Shown here: positions 42,950 to 55,318 of the stretch, one piece after another
How the letters are laid out: each line of letters begins with the position of its first letter
Numbering within the stretch: position 1 is the stretch's first letter
NCBI GenBank assembly: GCA_002749535.1
Contig: MZZL01000395.1
Coordinates: 512,785 to 576,784, forward strand
Reading direction: 5' to 3'
DNA length: 64,000 nt
Origin: Apophysomyces variabilis
Taxonomy: Eukaryota > Mucoromycota > Mucoromycetes > Mucorales > Mucoraceae
Translations under genes and position numbers: made by a program
The notes under the pieces: generated by a model
What the model was told of the DNA's origin: nothing
Databases searched by the model: none
What the model saw: only the letters and a program-made list of their open reading frames with translations

Positions 42950-45104
42950 TTCGTGTACATATTGCGCCCTCTTATCACTGTTGTACAGAACAATCAGCCA
43001 CAGCATACAAAATAATCTATTTCATACACCTGATATTGTTTGATGAAACGGGTTTTTATGTAATATATATCTTGAAATAACTTATAACGTGGATGAACTC
43101 TTCAAGCCGCGATCAGGGGAAGATGGATGAACAACTGAAGCATAATTAATCAATGAAAATACACTTATTGTCTTTTCGCCACTATGTTTTCACATCACAT
43201 TCAATCAAGAACAAATGGCTAGCGCCTTTTTGTTCAAGACATTATTTTGTTAAAAGTACCTTTCGTATTTTTCATGGATTGTGTTGTGGTGTTTCTCGAA
43301 GTAATCGGGAGAGCCGTGCAAGTCGTGCAAGTCGTGCGAATGTTCCGTCTTCTTGGAGGAAATTCTCACGGTAACATCGATTGTTTCATTGTTAAGAAGC
43401 TCGTCATCCGATTTACCTTGACGTACTATGGATATACTTTGCCTCACCTTATAGTGATATATCCATCATCAAGCAGAAGGTGCCACCCTGTAACATAGCA
43501 AGGCCTTTAAGCGGTACTGGTCTCAATTCTGTGTGCTCCATTTGAGCTCATCGCTAGTCCATAAATCCATCACAGTCTGGGAGGTTGGCAATTTCTTTCA
43601 GGACTCCCTGGTGTCTCAAGTTAAAATACCCGCTATTCAGAAATGGGAATCATACCATTTGAGTTCTTCTACAGCCTAACCTGGTCTTTTGGAAGGCTTG
43701 TATATGGTCAAAGTATTACTGCAGGACAACTGAGTTGCGCATTGTTTCATACCACTGCCTGTTGTCAAAGAGCCCAATTCGAACTTGGCACATGCGGATA
43801 CATTTAGTAATATTCGCATTCGCTAGTCAATGAAATTCAAATATTCGTATTCATTCGAGCAGTTCTACCGATATTCGTACATGTTCAACTAACAGAGGAT
43901 AATTAAACGCCAATCCCAACATATGCACATATACTGATGCGCAAGTAAACTACACTTCTCAATGTACATAGGAAGCGTTAATAAACGCTGAAAAGAATTT
44001 CAGGGAAGAAATCAAAGAAAAAAGTAGGCAGAAGTTTTGACAACCTAGGCTCCTGTTTTAAAGAGCGCAATTCCTTCGAACAAGAGACAACATTGCACAA
44101 CTACATACAATTCTTGGCACTGGTTAATGTGCAAGCCTGTTATATGGTTTAGCCTCTTTTCACTGCTTAGTTTACGGATCCAAGGAATGATGTTTTTGTG
44201 TGCAAGCGATGATCGACGAATGGACACGAAGAGAGGCGAATGGCAGAAGGAGATTCGTTTAATGTTTGAATGACTCTGAAGTATTTGCGCGTGAAAGACA
44301 TTCATGTGGCCTGCCGTCTTTTCACACTGATAATGTCCACTTATCTTTACAAGCTTTCTTCATTTATTGACACCTTAGATCGCTTGTATGCCTGGCGCCA
44401 CCATCACCTTCGGTTGAAGGATATTGTACTTCCAGCTATTAGGAAACGCGATCAGCAGATTTTTTTTCTAATGTCGTTGCTCCTCAGAACTCGTTGATGG
44501 GGATACATCGCCGAATATCTACCTGACGCCAACCCATTCTCGCGATAGAGAGCTCCATGACGAGAAAACGGCCAACGGTGGAATACTCGAGATTGATATT
44601 GATGAGGAGGATGACTACGACTGATTTTTTTATGAAAATGTTATTGTATATCTTCCAAGTAAAATCAGGACTCCGCCTCATGTATTATGAATTCTTAAAT
44701 GATGATACCTAATAGTGACGTAGCCGAGGAGACAAAAGGAAGCAAGGATACGCCGTATGGTATATCTTTGTTTAGTGCCACCGAGTAATTGGAGAGGATG
44801 AAACTTTCACACATGTGGAAGTTACCAGTGAGCAGACACGAGCACTATACTTTAAGAGACAGGTTACACTCAGCTCTTGAGAAATTGTAGACAAATCCAT
44901 CCATTTTCCGTCTTGCTGGCTTGCTTTCCTGATGTTGGTTTTATAGACTTGTCATGTACCGGAATGCATTCAAAGGTTCGTTTCTAAAAGAAAGGATGGA
45001 TCTTTGTCTATACTTTGTTTACCTCTACGTTATAAGAATTCAACCCTATGCAGTGGTCAACTGGGAAGATGTTTAATGCTGATTCTCTTCCAATAGGAGC
45101 CATA
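42950..45104. other. Intergenic region
   Basis: No gene recognised. A short 9-bp reiteration (GTGCAAGTC) occurs near 43314-43340. Confidence 0.5.
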
Positions 45105-45391
45105 ATGGCTTCTCCTGCTTCACATCAGATCTGTATTCCTTTGTATTACCTCAAAGAACTTTGTAACGGGATATGCCCCTACATGGGTTTAACTATTGTT
45201 GTAAGTACAGTCTAGAATACGTGTAGGTTACACTTTTTCTGTTACAGTCACCTGAATATGGCTTTCGTTGTGGTCCAAGCGCCTGGCGCTTATCTCACTG
45301 TAAAAATGACCGCAAGTGCACGATCAAACGACATCTAGAGCTGTCCGAATTGTTTTTGCTAAATCTGCGGTTGATTATTTTTTATCATTAA
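45105..45391 (+). CDS. Putative small two-exon gene, unknown function
   Basis: Exon 45105-45200 and exon 45248-45391 are joined by a 47-bp intron with GTAAGT and TTACAG ends. They keep one frame of 79 aa starting MASPASHQICIPLYYL. The joined peptide has six cysteines (ICIPL, ELCNGICPY, FRCGPS, HCKNDRKC). No family is recognised and no signal peptide is obvious. Support is only the clean splice join and coding-like composition, so it could be a relic or part of a larger gene. Confidence 0.3.
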
Positions 45392-46575
45392 GAATACGCT
45401 TTCGCCTTGTTTCTACGATATTCAGTTATGGAAAATAATAAATCTATGTCTGCGCTATCTTTGTTTGTGAACAGGCATTTCCTACGGAGTAAAAGAGCGG
45501 TTGTCCGTTCAACGAGCAGAGAGTCATCAGGTCATGTTCATCTTTACGTAGGATTAAGAAAAAGGCGTTGTGTACAAGATCACTTGATATCTGCAGTAAC
45601 AACCAGTTCGTCATCGATTATCCAAAAGATAAAATAGATTTGTCTTCTTTAGAAAAAACGCTCCGCATCTTCATCGACAACATGTGAATCGTTTGTCAAA
45701 GAAAGCTTAATGGCCTCAATATACCTAGTTGATAGTACTCTTGTCGTGTGCATTTGTTTGCAGTCTGATACGAGCATCAGGATTTTGAATCTTGTTTCAC
45801 CACGTCTCCGTGGCCTGTTTGTCATGGTTACCCAGAATCTGTTCGGTGAACCCATGACTTGAGTAACGTAGTGTCTACTCTATTTCTTTTTTGTTATGTG
45901 TTTTAAAATAACGATTTTTCCATAGTATATACAACATTTTAAGTCTTTGCTATATAAAACAGGAGCCGTAAAACTTTGTGTATAAATAAAATTGAGTCGC
46001 GGGAACGGCACACTATCCCGAATTGACAAAATGCGGCACTTAAAAGCAGTGCACGAACTGTGGCACAGACTAAATTTACGGTTTTGCGAAAAAAGAAAAA
46101 AGCCCTTCCAAGAACTTCAAGAGTTATTTAGAATAAAAGCTTTTAGTGAAATGTGTACCTACATGACATGAATACTGCAAGACAAGCTAGACCACGTTGT
46201 TGAAGATGGAGACGATGAGTCAAGTGACATCAGAGGTTCACTTTCCCGCATGGAAAGGGCAGGTGGAATTTGCATCCCGATGATCGTGTACGTCCCGCGT
46301 AGCGTGATCAAATACATACAGGCCAACCGGGGGGGGGGGAGAACCTATCGCGCTATCTTTTTTCAGAGCAACCGGGATAGTGACTAAAAGTGTCCTGTCA
46401 CACACAGTAGCCTTTTCTACATTCAACCAAAAAAACGCACTTTTTTTATCCAAAAAGTTTAACAAGTTGAACTGCTCTCGGAACAGAACTAAACACTTTT
46501 CATGGCCGCAACTCAAGTGAGGTAGAATCCCGCACCATTTGACACAATGACCCATTACTAACGGTCATCCGATGG
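45392..46575. other. Region upstream of kinesin
   Basis: No gene recognised, but it may hold a 5' exon of the kinesin. A TACTAAC branch-point sequence at 46556-46562 precedes CAG at 46581-46583, immediately before the motor-domain coding sequence. An open ATG stretch at 46206-46235 was considered, but its phase does not join. Confidence 0.4.
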
Positions 46576-49500
46576 ATGTTCAGGGTTGGCCTGCGTGTCC
46601 GACCATTAACACACAAAGAACAAATCAGTAATTGCACTGAATGTCTAAGTTTCATCCCGAATGAACCACAAATACTGATCGGCACCGACAAATCGTTCAC
46701 ATACGACTACGTATTTGATACCAATACAGCACAGTCGCAGGTCTATTCCACAGCTGCAGGCCCTCTCCTGGAGAAATTTTTGGATGGGTAAGGGTGTAAA
46801 TGTTCCAGACAGGCTCAGACTAAAAATGATTCTCAGGTACAACGCCACCATCCTGGCCTATGGGTAAAGATTTCAGAAACAAATTTTCTTTCTCCTAGAA
46901 CTGTGAAACTTACCCTCCATCATTCAATTAGACAGACTGGATCAGGAAAAACCTATAGCATGGGTACTGCCCTTGATAATAATGTGAGCCCTGAAAATGA
47001 AGGTTTGTTCTTGTGCATCAATGCCCTTCATCCTTATTGGTTCCATATTTTTTCTCGGATTAGGCATTGTACCCCGTTGTGTTGTCGAGCTATTTAGGAA
47101 GCTAGAAGAACAGGCCAAAGAAAATTCAGATTTTCAATACGAAGTTCTTGTTTCTTTCCTAGAACTTTACAACGAAGAGCTCATTGATTTGCTCAATCCC
47201 CAAACAGCACAGAAAAAAAAGGGTCTAACCGTTAATAACCCCGTTGAAGTGACCATCCGTGAAGATGTGGCAGGCAACATCTACTGGAGCGGTGTAAAAG
47301 AAGAACCTTGTTCCAGTCCAGAAGAAGTACTCAGGTTAGCCAGACTCATAGGATTGTTGTAACTGTGGCTAAACGTTTGTCAGCTTTCTTGCGAAAGGTT
47401 CTTTATGTCGTACAACAGCCTCAACCGATATGAACGCAGTATCATCTCGCTCCCACGCTGTCTTTTCTGTCATTCTTAAACAGCAGCGGCCAGAAGAATC
47501 TACGGAGAATGAATCAAAGAAGTCCATCAACTCTTTAACGAGCAAATTCCATTTCGTTGATTTGGCAGGATCCGAAAGAGTAGGATGTCCCCTTTCCCCC
47601 CCCCCTTCTAGGCTTTAGTCTGTTAACCTAGAGCTTGTAGTTGAAAAGAACCAATGCGCAAGGTGACCGAGCAAAGGAGGGTATCGCCATCAACTCGGGT
47701 CTTTTGGCCCTGGGTAACGTCATTTCTGCCCTCGGAGATGAAACAAGACGAACAGCACATGTTCCCTATCGCGACAGTAAACTGACACGTCTCCTGCAAG
47801 ATTCATTGGGTGGAAATAGCCAAACATTAATGCTTGCTTGCGTTTCACCGGCTGACTCCAACTTTATGGAAACACTAAATACACTAAAATATGCGAACCG
47901 GGCACGGAATATTAAAAATCGTGTTACAATCAATCAAGATTTCGCCGGATCATCTATCGAAGTTAATCAATTGCGAGCACAAATCGCAAGATTACGCATG
48001 GAAGTCGCTTCTTTGCGAGCGGAAAATGCTGGCAGCTATGGCGGTCCCCAAGCGGATGACGAAAATCGTGCTTTACGTGCCGAGGTAGTGAGGCTTCGGG
48101 AACGTATCCAAGACATGTCAACCAATATGGTCCAAATTACAAGCGAGCGTGACACCTTAAAAATGGAGCGTGAGCTTGGAGAATTCCTGGCCAACGAAAG
48201 CGAAAACAGCCCTTGTCCAGACATTGATCGTACCGATCCATCAGCAAAGCAAGATCGTATAAAGACCCACCCATTGATTGCACAATATCAGAAAACTATC
48301 CAAGATTTAACAAATGAATTAGCTGATACCCGCGATCGGTTGACGTTCCTCGAAAAAGCCAAAACAACGGCAATGATGGCAAACGCAATGCCACAGTCCA
48401 TGTCATCTATCACTTCGTTTACCCGACCAAGCACATTACACAAGTTTTCCGATCTTTCAAACCATTGCGAACAGAACACATCTGCGAATACTCGCCGTCG
48501 GAAAAATAGACGTCGCTACAATGGCCGTATGAGTGTGAATTCGAGTAGCACCACCACGAATGCACGTCCAGTTAAAATGGGCTCCAAGCGTACTAATAGA
48601 CGAGTTCCACTATCGCAGAGCTCAAGTGCCAGGACAAGACGGCCCTGGAGACAACAACCAAAAATAAAGCAACTTGACGAAGATGAAGATGAAGGATTCA
48701 GCAGCAATGAAAATCATGATGAAGAAGTTCGTATTGAAGTGAAAGAAAGCATTGCCAAAGCGCGTGCTGAAATTCAAAAGAGTATGGAAATGCTGGAACT
48801 CGTCAAGGTAAGTTTTAAACGATGATTTATCTTTATTCATTGCGCTAATGATAACCTATTTGATCAACCAGCCACTCGAAGATGCAGCTAATTCTTGGGA
48901 AGCGGAACTTAAGGTTCGTTAGTATGATCTTACCTCCCATCATGTGTAACACATGCGTTATAGGCCTTTGAAGATGAAGAGAAACGTATCTTTGGAGGAA
49001 CAGAACTTCAGCGACGGGGCTCTGACGAAGGCAATTATACATCCTCACCATCACCGGTCGACAGACACGAACACAGCGACAGCGATCTTTTAGATGAACT
49101 TGAAGCGCTGGTATGGATAAGGGGGAGTGCTTAATGAACCTTCATGTCACTGACTTTTTATCATAGGCTGTCCCTTCTTGGGAACCATCCAAATCCATGC
49201 GGTGCATGTCTCAAAGCGATAATGATACGAAATCCATCTCTTCTAATGAAATGCATAGCGTCTCGTCCTCTGTTCAATCCAAGGTGCCAAGTGAAGCTGC
49301 TTCATCCACTGACGCGAAGTATAATCCACAAATGGTGCGCATGCTCCATCAGATTCAATCAGATATTCGCGTGAAAGAGGAACTCGTCTCCCATCTAGAG
49401 AAATCTGAGAGTGCTTATGCCTTCATGCGACGCAAATTCGACGAGAAAGTGGAAAACCTGCAATCGCAGCTAGCAGCACTGCAACGGGAACGTGATACAG

Positions 49501-51896
49501 CTGTCATGCGTGCAAAGTCAGGATTTGCTAATAAATCCGAAATGACAACGCAGATGCGAGAAAAGCAGCAACTGATAGAAATCAGACATGCCTATGAGAG
49601 CAAAATGAAAAGTTTGCTTACCGAAATCAACGAGTTGAAACGCAAGTATGCACAGACCACGAGCACCATGCAGGCGACACGCAACCAGAACGAATCCCTG
49701 CTGCGAACCTTGAGAGTGAACGTTGAGACCCTCAAGGTTGAAAAGAAGCGCATGGTGAAGCGCATGCGACAAGAAGCAGAGCGTGTCCGTGAACAGATGA
49801 CGCTACAGGAGCGTAAGATCCAACAGTTACAACGCCTGAATGCAGAAGCGACAATGGCGCGCCGCCGTCTAGAGCGCGAACATGAAGCTCAGAAGATAAC
49901 ACTGAAACGCCGTAATGAAGAAGTGGTGATGAACAACAACCAGTTGAAGCAACTGACCGGCGTGCTCAAGAAGGCCGTTCGTGAAGGTGGCGTGCTGGAT
50001 GAGCGACTGTTGGGCAAAGTATCGCATATCATGGGCGGCAACTTTGCCGTTTTTGCACGTGGTGGCAGCCTTGCTGGCAGAAAACCTCGTAGAAGAAATC
50101 CTATTCCCGTGCAAGTGCGCGCTTCCCGCAAGAAGCAACTCCTCGATCGAGCATTAGCACAGTATATTCAAGGAAAGCAAGCCGTAGTTGAAATGGAACA
50201 ACTCTTATTCCGACGCGAACGTTTGGCGGCCGAGAAACTGGAATTGGTTGAAGAACGAAAGCACATCTATTTGGCTGAAAAGGAAACGTCCGAATCCACC
50301 GGTCAACCCATGGATACCATGGCCCTCGAATTCACGGACGAACGGATCGAGTTAATCGAGGCCGAAATCTCCTATCTCTCCGCACGCATTCGTGCATTAC
50401 AATCCGAAGCGGCAGGCGAGTCGCTCGCAGCGGATGATGCTTCAAGCACGGCGATGACGGAAGCTCGACCGGAGAAACGCGTAACCTTTGCAGATGAGAT
50501 TGTGAATGAACCGGTGCCTAATGACGAATGGGCGGATATGGATGCCTTGGAAGAACAGTTCAATGTACCGTCCTCTGCAGCCCCAGAGATCGCGTATGAT
50601 GTCGCTGCGAAGTTGTTAAAGAGCCTAGAGGCAGATGAATGCAAGAGCATTGCTGAGGCGCTCGTGGACGATATTATGAATGTCCGTATGAGTGAGTGTA
50701 ACCGCCAGGTTACCATGCAGAATCTGGAGAAGACGGTGATGGATCTGCGACGCACTTTGGTGGTAATGAAACGTGCTGCGATTGCGACAACCGTGGAAAA
50801 TGAGAGACGTATCCGTAAGCTACAAGAGAAGAAAAAAGACAGTGATGATGAAGACAGTGCGATCGATGTGAAGATCGAAGAGTATATCAACGGAGGCAAT
50901 ACCATTTTTGACAAGATCTATGAAGATGGTCTTCGCGGGATGATCACCACGCCTGAACCCGGCATGGATTACGTGATGATGACCAATGATTCCCCTGCCT
51001 CCTCGGTGGCTGGAGGAAGTACGGCAAGTAGTAGTCATGCTGGCCATGAACCAGGAGGATTGATACCCCCTCCTTCCCCGCTGGCTTCCCCTATCTATAC
51101 CGCTACCTCTCCCACGAAACCCGTCGGCGGTGGTGTGAAGCCGCCTGTGTCGCTCACGGACAAAAACCGTGCCAGTATAAGTGCTGCCCGTCGTGATTCA
51201 ACGCCTTCACCCGATCGATTCTATAACATGATCCAGAAACGCCTGTCGTGGCAACAACGAATGGGCGGTTCAGAGTCCCCCATACCCATGACGATCGTCA
51301 ACCAAGCCGAATTTGCTCGGTATACAGCCGACCGTGAATCCTCTACCTCCTCTATCCGAAGCAGCCATCTTCGTCGATCGTCTGTCCAGAGCGACTACTC
51401 GTCTTCCCAGAACTCATGGAACCACACCACCTCCAGTGCCTCACAAGGCTCTTTACGCAAACGCGCGTTTTCCTTGCAACAACCACCCATTCCTGCACGA
51501 CGTCGGGCTTCCTTACGTGAACTCTCGCTCATGGGTGGCGGTATGGGCGCGTCGCCTGGTTCCACCACCAGCACATCTGAGTATGAGCCCTCCTCTCCCT
51601 CCCTCGCTGCCACAGTTTCCTATCAGCGAAACCAGCATTACCATCCCCCTCCGCCCAAGCGACCGTCCTTCACCAATCTGTCCAGTATCACGAGCACATC
51701 TTCGGCCCTGCTGGAACGATGTGGTACGCCTTCGGGACACAATGTATTCGATCGATTGTCACAGACACCGACCCATGCATCCCAAGCCAAACGGTCTTAT
51801 CGACACAGTAGCGGAAGCATTGAGGATCTGAGGTTACGGTTTGATCTTGAAAGATCAAGTAGTAGCATGAGTGGTACATATTACGGTGATCAGTAA
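46576..51896 (+). CDS. Kinesin-4-like motor protein, nine or more exons
   Basis: Exons 46576-46787, 46837-46863, 46932-47002, 47064-47334, 47384-47579, 47641-48807, 48872-48913, 48964-49110 and 49167-51896 join in one frame of 1620 aa. The N-terminal motor (~1-350) has VGLRVRPL, P-loop GQTGSGKT (~80-87), switch I NAVSSRSH, switch II DLAGSER (~253-259) and the neck-proximal [14 protein letters not shown]. Long coiled coils follow ([19 protein letters not shown], then ~720-900). The C-terminal ~350 residues are Ser/Pro-rich and disordered. The motor and coiled-coil order resemble the KIF4/KIF21/KIF27 group. It would move along microtubules; cargo is unknown. The true N-terminus may lie in an upstream exon, because a canonical branch point and AG sit at the start of the motor. 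Confidence 0.88.
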
Positions 51897-52121
51897 GAGA
51901 AAGCAGATGCCCTTTAATGATTTTCTTTCTTTTATCCATATATCTCTTTTTATATATATATCTATCTATCTCCCTTTTTGTGTATTTGTTTTCTGTTATA
52001 TCTTGTTTAAGTTTTTTTTGTTGATGTCTAGATATACTACCAAGAAACAGAAAAAAGAAAACAAGCTAATTCGTCTAATCCATTTTGTGAATGACAGAGA
52101 CAATGAATATAACACATGTTT

Positions 52122-55100
52122 TTATTCTTCTTGCTCTTCTTCTTCTTCTTCCCCTGGATCCATTTCCAATACCAAGGATTTCCCGTTCCCAGCAACGACG
52201 CTAAAGATTCGTCTTTTCTCGCGACCATTCGATCCCAGAATGACCCGATTCATATTAGGCAGTAACATACATCGTCGAAGGGGTAACTAGGCAATGAATC
52301 ACTTTAATAACAAAAAAGACTTGGATCGAGCCGATTTGTTTACCTTCGACGCGATTGTTGTACTGAGATCGGTGGTGTTATTCAGGGACGCGTAATTAAG
52401 TTCTTGAAAGGCAATGGTGCCTAAATAGGACCGTGCTTCGGCTGATGCATCATCGTCATGTTCTTCTTCGAATGCTACTCCGAGTTCATGCCCGTCAAAG
52501 AATTCCATATCGGTTACACGATGGTCAAGCTGAATTGCAACGTACTGAGCAGGGCGGGTATAGTCGGAAAGTTCGCTTCGTAAAATCAACACTAAGTGAA
52601 CGAAAAATCAACAATCTCGTTCGACAAAAAGAAACCTTGTACAACATTACATTTTCTTTGATCGTTCTGAGCAAATGCATAGTATTGACAGGTGCTTTCC
52701 TACATCATGATTCGTTGGTTAAACCTGTTCCCGAGAGAAAAAAGAAAGAGAGAGAGAGAAAGATAGAGCGGGGGGAGTGGGGGCGGATGCGGGACAGCGG
52801 GACCTTTTGACTTTTTTTTTACTTTACTTTACCTCGTTGTTGAATGTCGATGAGGTGATTCGTCTCCCGATAGTTTCTTCAGGTAATAAACTTAATTGCA
52901 TGCATTGATCATCCAATGTTTGGCTATTATCTAATAGCGTACTGGATGGTCGCCTTGGTGCCGTCCGACATAAATGATTGATGATACTCATCAATTGTGA
53001 AAACCCAACGTCCTTCAACTTATGCTCTACAAAACATTGAGGATGAAGATGAGATACAAAATCACATCATCGTATCATCTTTTTTTTTTGGGCTGTTCTT
53101 ACCCCGATCGCCTTCCTCCGCAAGGTCCTCTGTCCGAAGCGTGGGGGTGACATGGAAGAACTCCGCCAGACTGTCTGAAGTAAAGGAGGTCTTCAAATAT
53201 TGCACCACCAAGCGGGGATCCTCACATGGGCCATCATCCTCATCGTTTTGATATTGCGTGTTTTGATCCGAAAATCGTTTGACATCTTTTTGTTTAAACG
53301 AAAATGGTTATGCTCTATACAAGATATACACAAAGGGAAACTGCTCTTACTTTGAAATATCCATGCTATAAAAGCTTGGAACATCTTGGACAAATGATTG
53401 ACTCTGTCGAGATAGACATAGAGACGCTTCAGAAAAACAGCTACTGTCTGAATACAAGCATCCGTGGGTTCCGTGGCTAGAAAGGCTTCATAACGCTCTG
53501 TCCTATTGAAAATAAGAACAACGGTTCGATGAATTCTCTTTCTTTTTTTTTCACTTGGATGATCGGAAATAGAACAAGCTGTTTTACCATAAGCTATAAC
53601 CTTTCAACGCGCTCAGTTGGTGGATGAGCCGATCACATGCTGGTAACAGGTATTCAGCTATGATCTGTCGTATACAAGAGACACTATGATACGTATCTGC
53701 TTCCCATTGCTTGATTTTCTAAGATCCAATGCGCTTGAGCAAATCATGGCCACACAGTAGGAAAAAAGCACAATCGCTTTTCCCTTTTTTTTTACCTGTT
53801 CCGGTAGATCTGTAAGATATTCATGAAGCGCTACATTGGGATTGCCAGTGGCCAAAAGGCCCAATAATTCCACTTGCGGCATGGCGAGGGATTCACCTAA
53901 TAGAAGCCATGCATTGCTTTTTGGTTAGTACGGGCAGTTCTGTTCTTTTGGTCCTTTTCCTTACTATCAATAGACAATAGACGCCGTGTCACATTTTCTG
54001 CATTACTTTTTGCAAGTTTTGTAATATTTCGATGATGTCTTTCCAGCATGTTTGTACTACATGTCAAATAGCGTAACAAAAAGTCGATCTTCGTTTGGGT
54101 CTGGGCCACATTGAGGATCTCTTTTTTCCTGAAGGAGAGGATAGGAGTGTCCAGCGTCACCATCCGTCCGATTGTGCTGCCATCATAAAAGAACAACTTC
54201 ATTCGGTTCATAGCCGGTGTGACACCCACACTGACCAAAGGCATCGTCTAATATATGAATCTGATTAATCCTTGCATGTCCTTCTTTTCTTATTCGTTTT
54301 CTTCTTTTCCCCAACAGAACAACATACTTTATCCATTTTTCCATCTGCGCGGATGGTTCCTACGTGGTATACACCATTTAAACTTGATTTTTTTTATTAT
54401 TATATCACTATGCAATTCGTTCTCTCTTTCTTTTCCGGATTTGGCGATAAACAAAAATAGGGAAGAAAGAAAAGTGGAAGAGATACGTTACCTTAAATGT
54501 AAATTTCCTGCTTCATCACCTATCATCAACATGGTTTGCTCCATTTGCTGATGGTTCGTTTCGGCAGGCAATGGTTCAAGAATGCGTCTGAATTGTGTGA
54601 TGGATCTGTGATCGACGGTAATTTTTGAGTAGTAATTTTTAGCATCGAGTTGGATGACTTGAGATAACCGACTATTGGTTCATCTTATTTCTAACCTGGG
54701 AGGTTCTAAGGGAGCATGGCTGAGAGGTGGGAGCATGGCACTGAGATCAAACGATTCATGCAGCTGAGAAACACCAAAAAACGTTCACATTTTCGTTAAC
54801 CAGACGCGTTTTTCTTGCTTCACTTACTAGTGTGTCACGGCGTTCTTCTTTTTCGGCATAATTCACCCATTGTAGACAAGTGACGCCCTGTTGTTGTTGA
54901 CTACGTTCTTCCCCACCCCAATCATCCACTTCCGTTGCTGTAAAAGAAGCCACGTGAAACCTCACGACTTTGCCATCTGCATATCCCACGGCAAATTCGT
55001 GACCTATGCACAGATATAGCACGTTTGTCGAATGTTGACACGTCTAAGACTATTCAAGGCTAAGAAAAAGAAAAAAGAACAATAGCTACCATTGGGTTGC

Positions 55101-55318
55101 CATGCAACGGCAGTGATTGTGTTGCTTGGCACGGGAGCATTGCAGACAAGAGAGACGCCTGCGCGATACAGCGACACGGTGTTGTCCGTAGAGACGTAAA
55201 GCATCAAGTCTGTGGTTGGGCACCAAGAAATAAACTTGGCATGTTTTCGAAATCTTTTTTCATCGTATTGAGGAAATGGTACGACATGATCAGAATGAGA
55301 TGGTATACTAGAAAGCAT
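52122..55318 (-). CDS. APC4: Anaphase-promoting complex subunit 4 (APC4), ~13-14 exons
   Basis: Exon 1 (55318-55090) and exon 2 (55003-54828) encode an APC4 WD40 N-terminus. It reads KFISWCPTTDLMLYVSTDNTVSLYR, ITAVAWQPNG, FAVGYADGKVVRFH. Later pieces give MLMIGDEAGNLHL, then the long-domain region (...LLRYLTCSTNMLERHHRNITKLA; MPQVELLGLLATGNPNVAL; QWEADTY...HQLSALKGYSLWTERYEAF). A DPRLVVQYLKTSFTSDSL part, NTMHLLRTIKENVMLY and a final exon ending in an acidic EEEEEEQEE tail at 52122 follow. APC4 is a scaffold subunit of the APC/C ubiquitin ligase that drives mitotic exit. Junctions near 54690 and 52600-52620 could not be fixed. The gene is tail to tail with the kinesin (226 bp apart). Confidence 0.85.
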
